A DNA stretch of 64,000 nt, taken from a candidate division Zixibacteria bacterium RBG-1. GTDB taxonomy: Bacteria > Zixibacteria > MSB-5A5 > DSPP01 > RBG-1. A program made the translations under genes and the position numbers. Positions within the stretch are counted from its first letter, which is position 1, and each line of letters opens with the position of its first letter. Positions 1-6,691 of the stretch are shown here, one piece after another. The notes beneath the pieces are model-generated. The model saw only the letters and a program-made list of their open reading frames with translations, searched no databases and was not told where the DNA came from. Location of the stretch: the NCBI GenBank assembly GCA_000447245.1, contig AUYT01000001.1:1048001-1112000 (forward strand), given 5' to 3'.

Positions 1-1
1 G

Positions 2-352
2 CTGGCAGATTATTTTGCCGGAAGATTAAAAAAATTTGAAGTGACGACTGACGTCACCGGTACCCCATTTGAACAAAAAACCTGGGAACAACTGCTTTTA
101 ATCCCATACGGCCAGACCAGATCATATGGCCAGATAGCCAGCTTGCTTGGTAAGACGGGTGCCGACAGGGCAGTCGGCCGGGCTAATGGGGCCAATTATC
201 TGGGTATTGTTATACCCTGCCATCGGGTGCTTGAGGCCAATGGAAATCTCTGCGGCTATGGTGGGAAACTCTGGCGCAAGAAATACCTGCTCGAACTTGA
301 GCAAGGGGTTAAAACTGCTGCATTGCCAGGGCTCTTGGTCAACTCAAAATAG
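2..352 (+). CDS. ogt: Methylated-DNA--protein-cysteine methyltransferase (5' end cut by window edge)
   Basis: Repairs O6-alkylguanine by irreversible transfer of the alkyl group to its own cysteine. The reading frame is open from the first bases of the window (LADYFAGRLKKFEV precedes the GTG at 41), so the true start lies outside the window. A GTG at 41 could initiate but would cut into a conserved segment. The visible part is the C-terminal DNA-binding/catalytic domain: a GTPFEQKTW entry, a helix-turn-helix-like segment with Y-G-Q and RAVGRANGAN, and the active-site IPCHRV motif with the acceptor cysteine. No stop or frameshift is seen. The tail after LLELEQG is not conserved in the family. 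Identification is very secure; the symbol (ogt versus ada C-terminal domain) is less so because the N-terminus is missing. Confidence 0.93.
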   Translation: MADYFAGRLKKFEVTTDVTGTPFEQKTWEQLLLIPYGQTRSYGQIASLLGKTGADRAVGRANGANYLGIVIPCHRVLEANGNLCGYGGKLWRKKYLLELEQGVKTAALPGLLVNSK

Positions 353-353
353 C

Positions 354-458
354 GGGTAGCCCAGTGGCTTCTGCCACTGCGTAATCTGTGAGTTTTAAGT
401 TCCGTCAGGAGCTACTCCTGACGGGATATCTGTGTCAGGACTGGGTCCTGACACAACC
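354..458. repeat. Intergenic hairpin repeat, copy A
   Basis: A cluster of three perfect or near-perfect hairpins: CAGTGGCTTCTGCCACTG, then CCGTCAGGAG/CTCCTGACGG (10 bp stem, 402-424), then TGTGTCAGGAC/GTCCTGACACA (11 bp stem, 431-455). The same three hairpins in the same order recur at 1461-1555, so this is a duplicated intergenic element. No coding potential is seen. Confidence 0.85.
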
Positions 459-500
459 ATTAAATTAATTCCTTGCTCGAAAATCGGTGGACAGCCAAAT

Positions 501-552
501 GTAGCGGTCGGATTCATCCGACCTTTATATTAGGTGCGATAAATCGCACCGC
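501..552. repeat. Paired short palindromes in the gap before the beta-barrel gene
   Basis: Two adjacent hairpins, GGTCGGATTCATCCGACC and GGTGCGATAAATCGCACC, sit inside an outer GCGGT...ACCGC pairing. Related palindromes (GTGCGATTCATCGCAC, GTGCGACATGTCGCAC) occur near 11825 and 38154. The remainder of the 353-705 gap holds no gene that I can support. Confidence 0.75.
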
Positions 553-622
553 TTCAAATTCCAGTTTAACTAGAAGCCCTGATGCAAGCTAACCGTGCAG
601 AATATCTTGTGATACTTTTCTC

Positions 623-651
623 TTGACGGTCGGATGACTTATACATAAATT
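623..651 (+). promoter_or_regulatory. Putative sigma-70-type promoter for the beta-barrel gene
   Basis: TTGACG at 623-628 and TAAATT at 646-651 are separated by 17 bp. Transcription would begin near 658, leaving a leader of about 48 nt before the TTG start at 706. Judged by eye only. Confidence 0.5.
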
Positions 652-705
652 ATGCCAGTTTTTCCTTTAATAACTAGACCATTAACCTTAAACCAAGGAG
701 GAGAT

Positions 706-1383
706 TTGAAAAAAGGAATGGTAATGGTTTTAGTAGTCGGAATGTTTTTGGTAGCATCTGTTGTTTCGGCCCAGATGGGCCCGGTTTTTGCAAAAGGGAA
801 GGGGCAGTTTGCATTTGGCTTGACCCATTTTACAGCCCACACGGTGGATACACTGTTTGTGGCAGGAGGGACCATGGGTGGTCTGGTTAGTGACAACGAC
901 TTGCTGGGATTTGGTGGAGAGTTCCGCTACGGGTTCTCCGAGGAGTGGGCCCTTGGCTTGGGTGGATTCTTCGGATTCGGCAATGACAAGGGGGATTTCG
1001 GTTCACTGGGAGAAACGAAATTGAGCTACTCCGCTTTTGGGCTAAGACTGGGCTTGGACCATACTATCAATGTCACAGATAAGCTGGGATTATACCTGGG
1101 CCCTGGTTTTGAGTTCGCCTCGGCTAAATCCAGTGTGGATGACGCTGCTTTCTCGGGGATAAATGATGACAACCCCCGGGCCACCTCATTTTCACTGGAC
1201 GGCCGCATTGGTGTGATTGCCAAGGTCGGAAAGAGCTTCGGCTTGAATGGCAGTATGGGTAAAAAATTTAGTTATGTGAAGAGTTCTTTTAACTCTGATT
1301 TTGGATTCGGATCAGAAGATGTAAGTTTCTCCCGCTGGCTTTCATCGGTCAACGGCTGGGCTGGGTTTGTGATCCTGTTCTAA
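706..1383 (+). CDS. Outer-membrane beta-barrel-like protein
   Basis: A 225-residue exported protein of unknown role. The start is the TTG at 706, not the ATG at 652, because AAGGAGG (695-701) lies 4 nt before the TTG and the protein then begins with a normal signal peptide (MKKGMVMVLVVGMFLVASVV, cut after VSAQ). The mature part alternates hydrophobic and Gly-rich stretches (GLGGFFGFG, LGLYLGPGFEF, GSMGKKFSYV) and ends in aromatic/hydrophobic WAGFVILF, the pattern of a small outer-membrane barrel of the OmpW/OmpX type. No enzyme motif is visible. It is a single-gene unit with its own promoter and a strong terminator just downstream. Confidence 0.75.
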   Translation: MKKGMVMVLVVGMFLVASVVSAQMGPVFAKGKGQFAFGLTHFTAHTVDTLFVAGGTMGGLVSDNDLLGFGGEFRYGFSEEWALGLGGFFGFGNDKGDFGSLGETKLSYSAFGLRLGLDHTINVTDKLGLYLGPGFEFASAKSSVDDAAFSGINDDNPRATSFSLDGRIGVIAKVGKSFGLNGSMGKKFSYVKSSFNSDFGFGSEDVSFSRWLSSVNGWAGFVILF

Positions 1384-1405
1384 AACTCCGGTTAATTAAA
1401 AAGTA

Positions 1406-1438
1406 AAAATCCCTCCGAGCAATCGGAGGGATTTTACA
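1406..1438 (+). terminator. Rho-independent terminator
   Basis: AAAATCCCTCCGA/TCGGAGGGATTTT forms a 13 bp stem with a GCAA tetraloop, followed by a short T-rich tract. It lies 23 nt after the beta-barrel stop codon. Confidence 0.85.
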
Positions 1439-1460
1439 TTTAAATAAGAAATGTACAATA

Positions 1461-1735
1461 GGTAGTCCAGTGGCTTTTGCCACTGGGTAATTTTAGTTCC
1501 GTCAGGAGCTACTCCTGACGGCCGATATGTGTCAGGACTAGGTCCTGACACAACTTAAAACGTTTTTAATTCCCTTTTAGAAGTTTTGGGTAGCCCGAGC
1601 TCCTGCACCTCGGGCTTTAGTTTAGCACTGGGTGCGGGGACCCAGTGCTACCCGGTGCTGTCAGAGGGTTTTAGTGTGGCGCCCTATTTTATATAGGGCG
1701 TACGTCCGATATAAAATCGGACGTTACATTACTAA
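1461..1735. repeat. Hairpin-rich intergenic block, including repeat copy B
   Basis: 1461-1555 repeats the three-hairpin unit at 354-458. It is followed by GCCCGAG/CTCGGGC (1593-1615), TAGCACTGGGT/ACCCAGTGCTA (11 bp stem, 1623-1650), ACGCCCTA/TAGGGCGT-like and ACGTCCGAT/ATCGGACGT palindromes up to about 1725. No gene is seen in 1441-1799. Confidence 0.85.
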
Positions 1736-1799
1736 AAGTTTCACCTTTATTTTTACCTCGATTTGCCGATAACCACTTTAGTCAATTTAAGGAGGTGCT

Positions 1800-1973
1800 A
1801 TGTCATTTTCAGACATTATTCTAATATTAGCCCTGATTGGATGTATAGCCATTTTATACAAGAAAAGGCAGGAGAGAAAAACAACCACCAGACCGTCCAG
1901 ATTCTCGGGAGGTAAGCCTACTCCTGGCAGACCTACTCCTAAGGCCAAAAAGCCTTTTGGTGTAAAGTATTAG
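1800..1973 (+). CDS. Small single-span membrane protein (57 aa)
   Basis: A short gene with a strong ribosome-binding site (AAGGAGGTG just before the ATG). It encodes MSFSDIILILALIGCIAILY, one hydrophobic helix, then a basic, Pro-rich tail with a repeated P-T-P-x motif (KPTPGRPTPKAKKP) ending GVKY. The topology suggests an inner-membrane anchor with a cytoplasmic cationic tail. No family is recognised. The good ribosome-binding site, clean helix and following small membrane gene support it as real despite its length. Confidence 0.65.
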   Translation: MSFSDIILILALIGCIAILYKKRQERKTTTRPSRFSGGKPTPGRPTPKAKKPFGVKY

Positions 1974-2079
1974 CCAGATTGACTAAAAAAAAGCTCAAAA
2001 TTCGACTAAAAAAAAGACTTAATTGGTCGATAATGAATCAAAACGGGTATTAAACTACCCTAAATAAAGGAGGGTGTAG

Positions 2080-2427
2080 ATGAACAGCAAAAGAATAGTA
2101 ACTACCACATTTTTGGGTGTATTATTTGGTGTGGCTAGCTGGTTTTTGACCAAGAATTCTCCGGTTAGTGCTGCCAGTGGCTTTACCTCCGCCGTTACTT
2201 TGGCTGTGATTTTGGACCGAGTGATTCTGGGATTTGTCCTGGGAATCTCCGGCTGGAGAGTCAACTATTTAGTCCATGGAATCTTTATAGGAGCATTGGT
2301 TAGTCTGCCATTGGCCTTTTTCATGCCTAACTTCTGGGTATTCTGGCTGACCGGAATGGGCTGTGGATTTCTGATTGAATTGATTTCCAAATTCTTAGTC
2401 AAGGACACCAGACCGGCTATGGCCTAA
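2080..2427 (+). CDS. Hypothetical multi-span membrane protein
   Basis: A 115-residue protein with about four hydrophobic helices: near residues 7-24, 36-56 (VTLAVILDRVILGFVLG), 63-82 and 86-106 (WVFWLTGMGCGFLIELI). A good ribosome-binding site (AAAGGAGG) precedes the ATG. No catalytic motif or known family is recognised. It is followed at once by a strong terminator, and the preceding 106 bp carry two copies of a CGACTAAAAAAAAG-like element that may hold its promoter. Its function cannot be stated from sequence. Confidence 0.7.
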   Translation: MNSKRIVTTTFLGVLFGVASWFLTKNSPVSAASGFTSAVTLAVILDRVILGFVLGISGWRVNYLVHGIFIGALVSLPLAFFMPNFWVFWLTGMGCGFLIELISKFLVKDTRPAMA

Positions 2428-2457
2428 TTACTGCTACAGAACGAACAGCAATAAAGA

Positions 2458-2490
2458 AAATCCCTCTGAGAAATCAGGGGGATTTTTTTA
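2458..2490 (+). terminator. Rho-independent terminator
   Basis: AAATCCCTCTGA/TCAGGGGGATTT (12 bp with one G-U type mismatch), GAAA loop, followed by seven Ts. It ends the small membrane protein transcript. Confidence 0.85.
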
Positions 2491-2544
2491 TTTGACATTT
2501 TTAGCTATAATTTTAAATTCAAACTACATTTTGAGTCAAAAAAA

Positions 2545-2607
2545 GAGATTCTTCGTCCCGATTTATGGTTACACCATCCCGTAGGGGTCGGGGCTCAGAA
2601 TGACAAA
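2545..2607. repeat. Dispersed GAGATTCTTCG...CAGAATGACAAA repeat
   Basis: Begins GAGATTCTTCGTCCCGATTT and ends CTCAGAATGACAAA. The same two ends frame a shorter copy at 59994-60034. This copy has an extra internal segment with the small palindrome TGGTTACACCA. The element type is common in intergenic regions of many candidate-phylum genomes (prior knowledge). Confidence 0.75.
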
Positions 2608-2628
2608 TAAGAAAAACAGGTTAGAATA

Positions 2629-3369
2629 ATGCTTTTAAAGGGAAAAGTTGCCTTAGTCACCGGTTCAGCCAAAGGAATCGGAAACTGGACCGCCCAAGCT
2701 CTGGCTAAAGCCGGGGCTGATATTGTGATAAACTATAAAACCAGCCAAAAGGAAGCCGTCAGGTTATCCAAATCTATCCAAAAAATGGGCAGAAAAACTC
2801 TGGTTATTAAAGCGGACGTGACCAAGCCGAATGAAGTTACAAATCTGTTTAAGCAGGCGGAAAAACGGTTTGGAAAAGTGGATATTTTAGTGAATAATGT
2901 GGGGAATTTCATAATTAAATCAGTCTATCATACCAGCTATAGTGAATGGAACGATATTATAGAAACCAACCTGACTTCGGTTTTTCTCTGCTCCAAAGCA
3001 GCTTTGCCGGGGATGAGGAAAAGAAAGTGGGGAAGAATTATTAATATGACAGCAGCTACAGTGGATAAGCAAGCCGCAGCTCCCAAAGTGGCCCACTACA
3101 CTGCCGCCAAAACCGGAGTTCTGATTCTGACCAAAAGTCTGGCCGCCGAAGAGGTCAGAAACGGGATTACAGTCAATTCGGTCGGTCCCGGAATCGTTGA
3201 CACCGGTATAATGACACAAACAGAAAAAAAAGAGTTGCTAAGATTATGCCCCTTGGGTAGATTTGCCAGACCGGAGGAGATTGCCCGGGTGATTCTGTTT
3301 TTGGCTTCTCCGGAATCTGATTATATTACCGGGGCTAATATTCCGGTGGGTGGAGGATGGGGGATATAA
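2629..3369 (+). CDS. Short-chain dehydrogenase/reductase, FabG-like
   Basis: A classical NAD(P)(H)-dependent SDR of 246 residues. The N-terminal TGSAKGIG motif (residues 11-18) binds the cofactor, NNVG stabilises the core, and the catalytic Y-x-x-x-K is in AHYTAAKTG near residue 156. The C-terminal half has the usual NSVGPGIVDTGI and GANIPVGGG segments. Thirteen residues before the catalytic Tyr, where FabG has the catalytic Ser, there is a Thr (NMTAATV), so the triad is slightly unusual. It sits alone, not in a fatty-acid cluster, so the substrate may be something other than 3-oxoacyl-ACP. Confidence 0.88.
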   Translation: MLLKGKVALVTGSAKGIGNWTAQALAKAGADIVINYKTSQKEAVRLSKSIQKMGRKTLVIKADVTKPNEVTNLFKQAEKRFGKVDILVNNVGNFIIKSVYHTSYSEWNDIIETNLTSVFLCSKAALPGMRKRKWGRIINMTAATVDKQAAAPKVAHYTAAKTGVLILTKSLAAEEVRNGITVNSVGPGIVDTGIMTQTEKKELLRLCPLGRFARPEEIARVILFLASPESDYITGANIPVGGGWGI

Positions 3370-3394
3370 AAGCAGGGATTAAGGAATAGGGATT

Positions 3395-3853
3395 ATGGAT
3401 TATAAAGAACTTTATATTCTCAATTTAAGCGTAAGGGAACGGCTGTTGAGGTTTCTCAAGACTGTTCCTTTTGAAAAACTGACCGCTGAAAGCAACTTGG
3501 GATACAGCTCTGCCAGAAATATGCTGGCACATATTCAGGAGACCGAGGACTGGTGGGTGAAAGGGGTTTTAAAAAATGAACCCTACCAGGATTATAATTT
3601 TTCGGATTTTAACTCCATTGAGGATTTCAGAAAAACCTGGGAAACGCTGCAAAAACAGACTCTGGATTATGTGGAAGCAAACCAGAATATTTTAAAAGAC
3701 AGGGTTACCCGTAACCTAAAGGGAAAAACTTACGAATTTCAAATTCAGAAGGTTCTGATGCACGTTTTGACTCACGAATTCCACCACCGGGGTCAAATCT
3801 GTCTGCTTTTGAGACAGCCCGGCTTCACTCCTCCGGATGTGGATTTAATCTAA
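3395..3853 (+). CDS. DinB-family four-helix protein
   Basis: A 152-residue DinB/YfiT-fold protein, a family of metal-binding four-helix bundles that includes thiol transferases and stress proteins. The family's three metal-ligand histidines can be placed in MLAHIQETEDWW and in HVLTHEFHHRGQI near residues 124-132. It begins 25 bp after the reductase and may be co-transcribed with it. A second, diverged DinB-like gene follows at 4052. The thiol cofactor or substrate is unknown. Confidence 0.82.
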   Translation: MDYKELYILNLSVRERLLRFLKTVPFEKLTAESNLGYSSARNMLAHIQETEDWWVKGVLKNEPYQDYNFSDFNSIEDFRKTWETLQKQTLDYVEANQNILKDRVTRNLKGKTYEFQIQKVLMHVLTHEFHHRGQICLLLRQPGFTPPDVDLI

Positions 3854-3924
3854 AATCTAATTGACAAATAAAACCAGCTCTCTTATTTTTACAGCAATAA
3901 CCTCAACCCAACAAGGAGATAAAG

Positions 3925-4014
3925 ATGGTAAAAACTTTACTTATAATTGTTATTATTGTTATTCTTTTAGCTATCATCTTGAAAATTGTCAAAAAGAAAA
4001 AGCCCATGCCGTAG
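3925..4014 (+). CDS. Very small single-span membrane peptide (29 aa)
   Basis: An ATG preceded by ACAAGGAGAT opens a 29-residue frame: MVKTLL, then a run of Ile/Val/Leu forming one helix, then a basic KIVKKKKPMP tail. The composition resembles small toxic or regulatory membrane peptides, but no family is recognised and no antisense RNA was identified. It sits between the two DinB-like genes and could be part of their transcript. It is supported mainly by the ribosome-binding site and the helix. Confidence 0.5.
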   Translation: MVKTLLIIVIIVILLAIILKIVKKKKPMP

Positions 4015-4051
4015 AATTTTAATTTAGAGTGACTGGAATAGGAAACCTGTC

Positions 4052-4540
4052 TTGAATGAGAAATTTTTGAGTCCTAAACAGCTTTTTTCATATCTGGAAG
4101 AGATTCATAAGCTGAATTTGGCCGCACTGGAGTTAGTTCCCTCAGACCGGTTAAATTACAGACCGGTCAAGGAGCTTTACTCTCTGGGGGATTTATTCAA
4201 GCATCTGTACGCCAACCAGAAATTTTATATCACGGTGGCTAAGCTGGGTAAAATGAATATTTCGGATTATAAGAAATTCATGGCTGAATCTCCTGAAACC
4301 AAAGAGGATTTAAGGCAATACCTTCTTTCTACCTTCTCAGAGACCAAAGAGCTTTTCAAAGATGAGAAGATTTTCTCCAAAAAAATTTCCACTATAGCCG
4401 GAATCAGGTCGGTCTTCCATTTATTTATAGGAGAGCTGGAGCATCAGATTCATCACTTAGCCCAGATTTACACTTATGTCCGGATGCTGGGTATCAAGCC
4501 CCCGGATAGCGGCTATTTTATGGGGATTGAATCAAAATAG
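4052..4540 (+). CDS. DinB-like protein
   Basis: A 162-residue protein starting at TTG. It has the DinB layout: a first His in LGDLFKHLYANQ (about residue 51) and a C-terminal cluster ELEHQIHHLAQIYTY (about residues 130-144), the expected metal-binding His positions. Sequence identity with the preceding DinB gene is low, so this is an old duplication or a separate acquisition. Its ribosome-binding site is weak, which suggests coupling to the upstream genes. Confidence 0.75.
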   Translation: MNEKFLSPKQLFSYLEEIHKLNLAALELVPSDRLNYRPVKELYSLGDLFKHLYANQKFYITVAKLGKMNISDYKKFMAESPETKEDLRQYLLSTFSETKELFKDEKIFSKKISTIAGIRSVFHLFIGELEHQIHHLAQIYTYVRMLGIKPPDSGYFMGIESK

Positions 4541-4555
4541 GAAAAGGTAGGTCAG

Positions 4556-4969
4556 TTGAAATCTCACACGGAATACATCTGGTTTAATACTAAAAAACCC
4601 CGGGAATATATCAACGTCACCAACCAGGTAGAGAAAGCTCTGGAAAAAAGCGGTGTCAAAGAAGGCATCGCCTTAGTTTCAGCTATGCACATCACTGCCT
4701 CGGTCTACGTCAACGATGCCGAATCCGGCTTGATTGCGGATATTGACGAGTGGTTAGAGAAGTTAGCCCCTTCCGGCCGTGATTATCGTCATCACCGCAC
4801 CGGAGAGTCCAATGGAGATGCTCATCTGAAAAATCTATTAATGCATCATCAGGTGATTGTCCCGATTACCTCTGGAAAGCTGGATCTGGGTCCCTGGCAG
4901 CAGATTTATTATGCTGAATTTGACGGACAGAGAAAGAAAAGGATGATTATTAAGATTATGGGAGAGTGA
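4556..4969 (+). CDS. yjbQ: YjbQ/UPF0047 family protein
   Basis: 137 residues, the normal length for the family. Signatures run in order: [53 protein letters not shown] and EFDGQRKKR. The His/Asp/Glu residues in these blocks form the metal site of the family. E. coli YjbQ has weak thiamine-phosphate synthase activity (established), and a thiamine cluster lies 5 kb downstream here, but physical linkage is too loose to argue function. The start is TTG at 4556, 15 nt after the DinB-like gene. Confidence 0.88.
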   Translation: MKSHTEYIWFNTKKPREYINVTNQVEKALEKSGVKEGIALVSAMHITASVYVNDAESGLIADIDEWLEKLAPSGRDYRHHRTGESNGDAHLKNLLMHHQVIVPITSGKLDLGPWQQIYYAEFDGQRKKRMIIKIMGE

Positions 4970-5002
4970 GGTGGAGATTTTATGCGTATTTAGATTGTGA
5001 TT

Positions 5003-5533
5003 ATGTCTTATAGAATTTTTCTTTTTCTGGTTACACTAGCTATTTTTTTAAGTTGTGCCGCTAAAAATAAAAATCTGGCCGTAGTTCCTCCTCCCGATAA
5101 GTTTCCCACCGAAGAGGATTCGGTTCAGATTATAGACAAAATTAAATTTACTCCAACTCTTTATCTGTGGCAGGATTTTATGCCTAAGATGAGCGAAGCG
5201 GGTCCTCCTTTTTATCTTACTCTGGATATGAAGCTGGAGAATAATTCTGATAAGGTAATCAAGAATCTCAGGGTCGAGAAACTGACTTTGTATTATGACC
5301 AAACCAAAAAAGAGCTGCACACTTTTGATTTGGAGCCAGTGGTGGGAGATTCGATGATACCTGAACTTAATACCGAAGAATCAAAAGAGATGCACTTGAC
5401 CAACAACAGAAGCAAAGTTTTCTCTCCTCAAATCAAAGAAGGGGAGAAGTTTTACGCCCGGATTCTGGTTTGGTGGAATGGGAAGAAAAAGATAATTACT
5501 ACTATTCCGGTAGAAGTGCAATTTACTTATTGA
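5003..5533 (+). CDS. Putative lipoprotein
   Basis: A 176-residue exported protein. The N-terminus MSYRIFLFLVTLAIFLSC is a lipoprotein signal with the cysteine as likely lipid site; Phe at -3 of the lipobox is unusual. A GTG six bases earlier (4997) is an alternative start. The mature part resembles a single beta-sandwich, with segments such as LTLDMKLENNSDKVIKNLRVEKLTLY and EGEKFYARILVWW typical of FxLyD/late-embryogenesis-like domains, but no confident family match can be made by eye. It ends the plus-strand cluster and converges on the next gene. Confidence 0.65.
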   Translation: MSYRIFLFLVTLAIFLSCAAKNKNLAVVPPPDKFPTEEDSVQIIDKIKFTPTLYLWQDFMPKMSEAGPPFYLTLDMKLENNSDKVIKNLRVEKLTLYYDQTKKELHTFDLEPVVGDSMIPELNTEESKEMHLTNNRSKVFSPQIKEGEKFYARILVWWNGKKKIITTIPVEVQFTY

Positions 5534-5550
5534 AATAGCAGTGTAAGTTT

Positions 5551-5619
5551 GTAGACCCAGCTTGTCTCAAGCTGGGAAAAATCAAATTTATTCCCACGTT
5601 GAGGACAACATGGGTCTAC
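5551..5619. repeat. Inverted pair of a short repeat between convergent genes
   Basis: GTAGACCCAGCTTG at 5551 is matched by CAACATGGGTCTAC ending at 5619. The left arm also folds on itself (CCCAGCTTG/CAAGCTGGG). The two arms look like one repeat unit present in opposite orientations. It sits between two convergent genes and could act as a bidirectional terminator, although it lacks a strong T tract. Confidence 0.7.
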
Positions 5620-5623
5620 GAGC

Positions 5624-6664
5624 TTATTTGTTTTGAAATTTTCTTTCAGCCACCCAGATATGGCATGCACCGAGTTCACAGGGGCGTCCGGATATAAAAT
5701 AAAGCTTTTTCCCGTCAGGGGTTATATGCGGACGATATGCAACTGGGTTTATGGGAGCTAACAGTTCCTTACGGGGAGTCCAGCCAATGCCAGTCCAATA
5801 AGAGACTAACATAGTCGGGTAACCATCGAAATAAAACCATTTTTTGTCGGCTGTGAGGGAAGGTCCAGCCTCAACGCCCCAGTAGTTAATGCTGGGGTAA
5901 TCAAGGAAAGCTCTGGGGCCCCACTCACTTCCAGTCCAGTAAGAAACATAAAGACCACCCGGTCCAGCGAAATACAGCTCTTGTCCATCAGCAGTAATAA
6001 AGGGATATCCCTCACCTTGTCCGCTGTTAATATTAGGACCAGGGTTTATTGGCACTTCCCATTGCTCAGCAACACTGTCCCACTCACAATACCAAACATC
6101 CCAACCCCCTAATCCCCCGGCTCTGCCAAAGGCTTGAAAAAATAATTTCTTGCCATCCGAGGAAACCGAAGGCTCTATATCGTTCGAACCGGAATTTATA
6201 TGAGAACCAAGATTTACGGGTATAGACCAGGTTCTGCTGACCGAATCCCAATCGGAATAAAACAAATCGGTGCCTCCATAATTGGGATGCCCATTGGAGG
6301 AAAAATAAGCCCTTTTGCCATCGAAAGTTATGAAGAAACTTTCTTCAAAAGCAGGAGTTTCTATGGGCTCACCAACTGGAACCGGATTTTCAAAACAGGT
6401 TATCCAATCCGGGGGTGTACCTCCCTTAAAGATATAATTAACCATGTAAACGATGTCCACTATGTTGATTTTACAATCTGCGTTTGGGTCGGCTTGTTCC
6501 CCTTCCGGAGGATAAAGTGCCTCTCCGAAGACGATGTTGACGACGTGGATTATGTCAGCTAAATTAACATCACCATCATTATTGGCGTCACCCGGGGTAA
6601 AGGCCAATGTACTTGTGTAGAAAACTACTGAAGAAAATAATATCAAAAAAAAAGTAAATAGCAT
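5624..6664 (-). CDS. Secreted dockerin / PD40-like beta-propeller protein
   Basis: 346 residues. A signal peptide (MLFTFFLILFSSVVFYTSTL) is followed at once by a type I dockerin (about residues 24-78) with two calcium loops, DANNDGDVNLAD and DPNADCKINIVD. The rest is a propeller of WD40-like/PD40 blades, e.g. FITFDGKRAYFSSNG, SVSSDGKKLFFQAFG, FITADGQELYFAG and HITPDGKKLYFISG. Dockerins are usually C-terminal, so the N-terminal position is unusual. No cohesin is seen in this window. The protein is probably exported and calcium-stabilised; its ligand is unknown. Two other dockerin proteins occur at 13074 and 58043. Confidence 0.82.
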   Translation of the reverse strand: MLFTFFLILFSSVVFYTSTLAFTPGDANNDGDVNLADIIHVVNIVFGEALYPPEGEQADPNADCKINIVDIVYMVNYIFKGGTPPDWITCFENPVPVGEPIETPAFEESFFITFDGKRAYFSSNGHPNYGGTDLFYSDWDSVSRTWSIPVNLGSHINSGSNDIEPSVSSDGKKLFFQAFGRAGGLGGWDVWYCEWDSVAEQWEVPINPGPNINSGQGEGYPFITADGQELYFAGPGGLYVSYWTGSEWGPRAFLDYPSINYWGVEAGPSLTADKKWFYFDGYPTMLVSYWTGIGWTPRKELLAPINPVAYRPHITPDGKKLYFISGRPCELGACHIWVAERKFQNK

Positions 6665-6691
6665 AAAACTACTGCCCCCAAGTTACAACTT

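Noticed and set aside
4970-4993. Four-codon frame ATG CGT ATT TAG behind GGTGGAG
   Set aside because: Too short to support as a gene; could be a leader mini-frame but nothing else argues for regulation.
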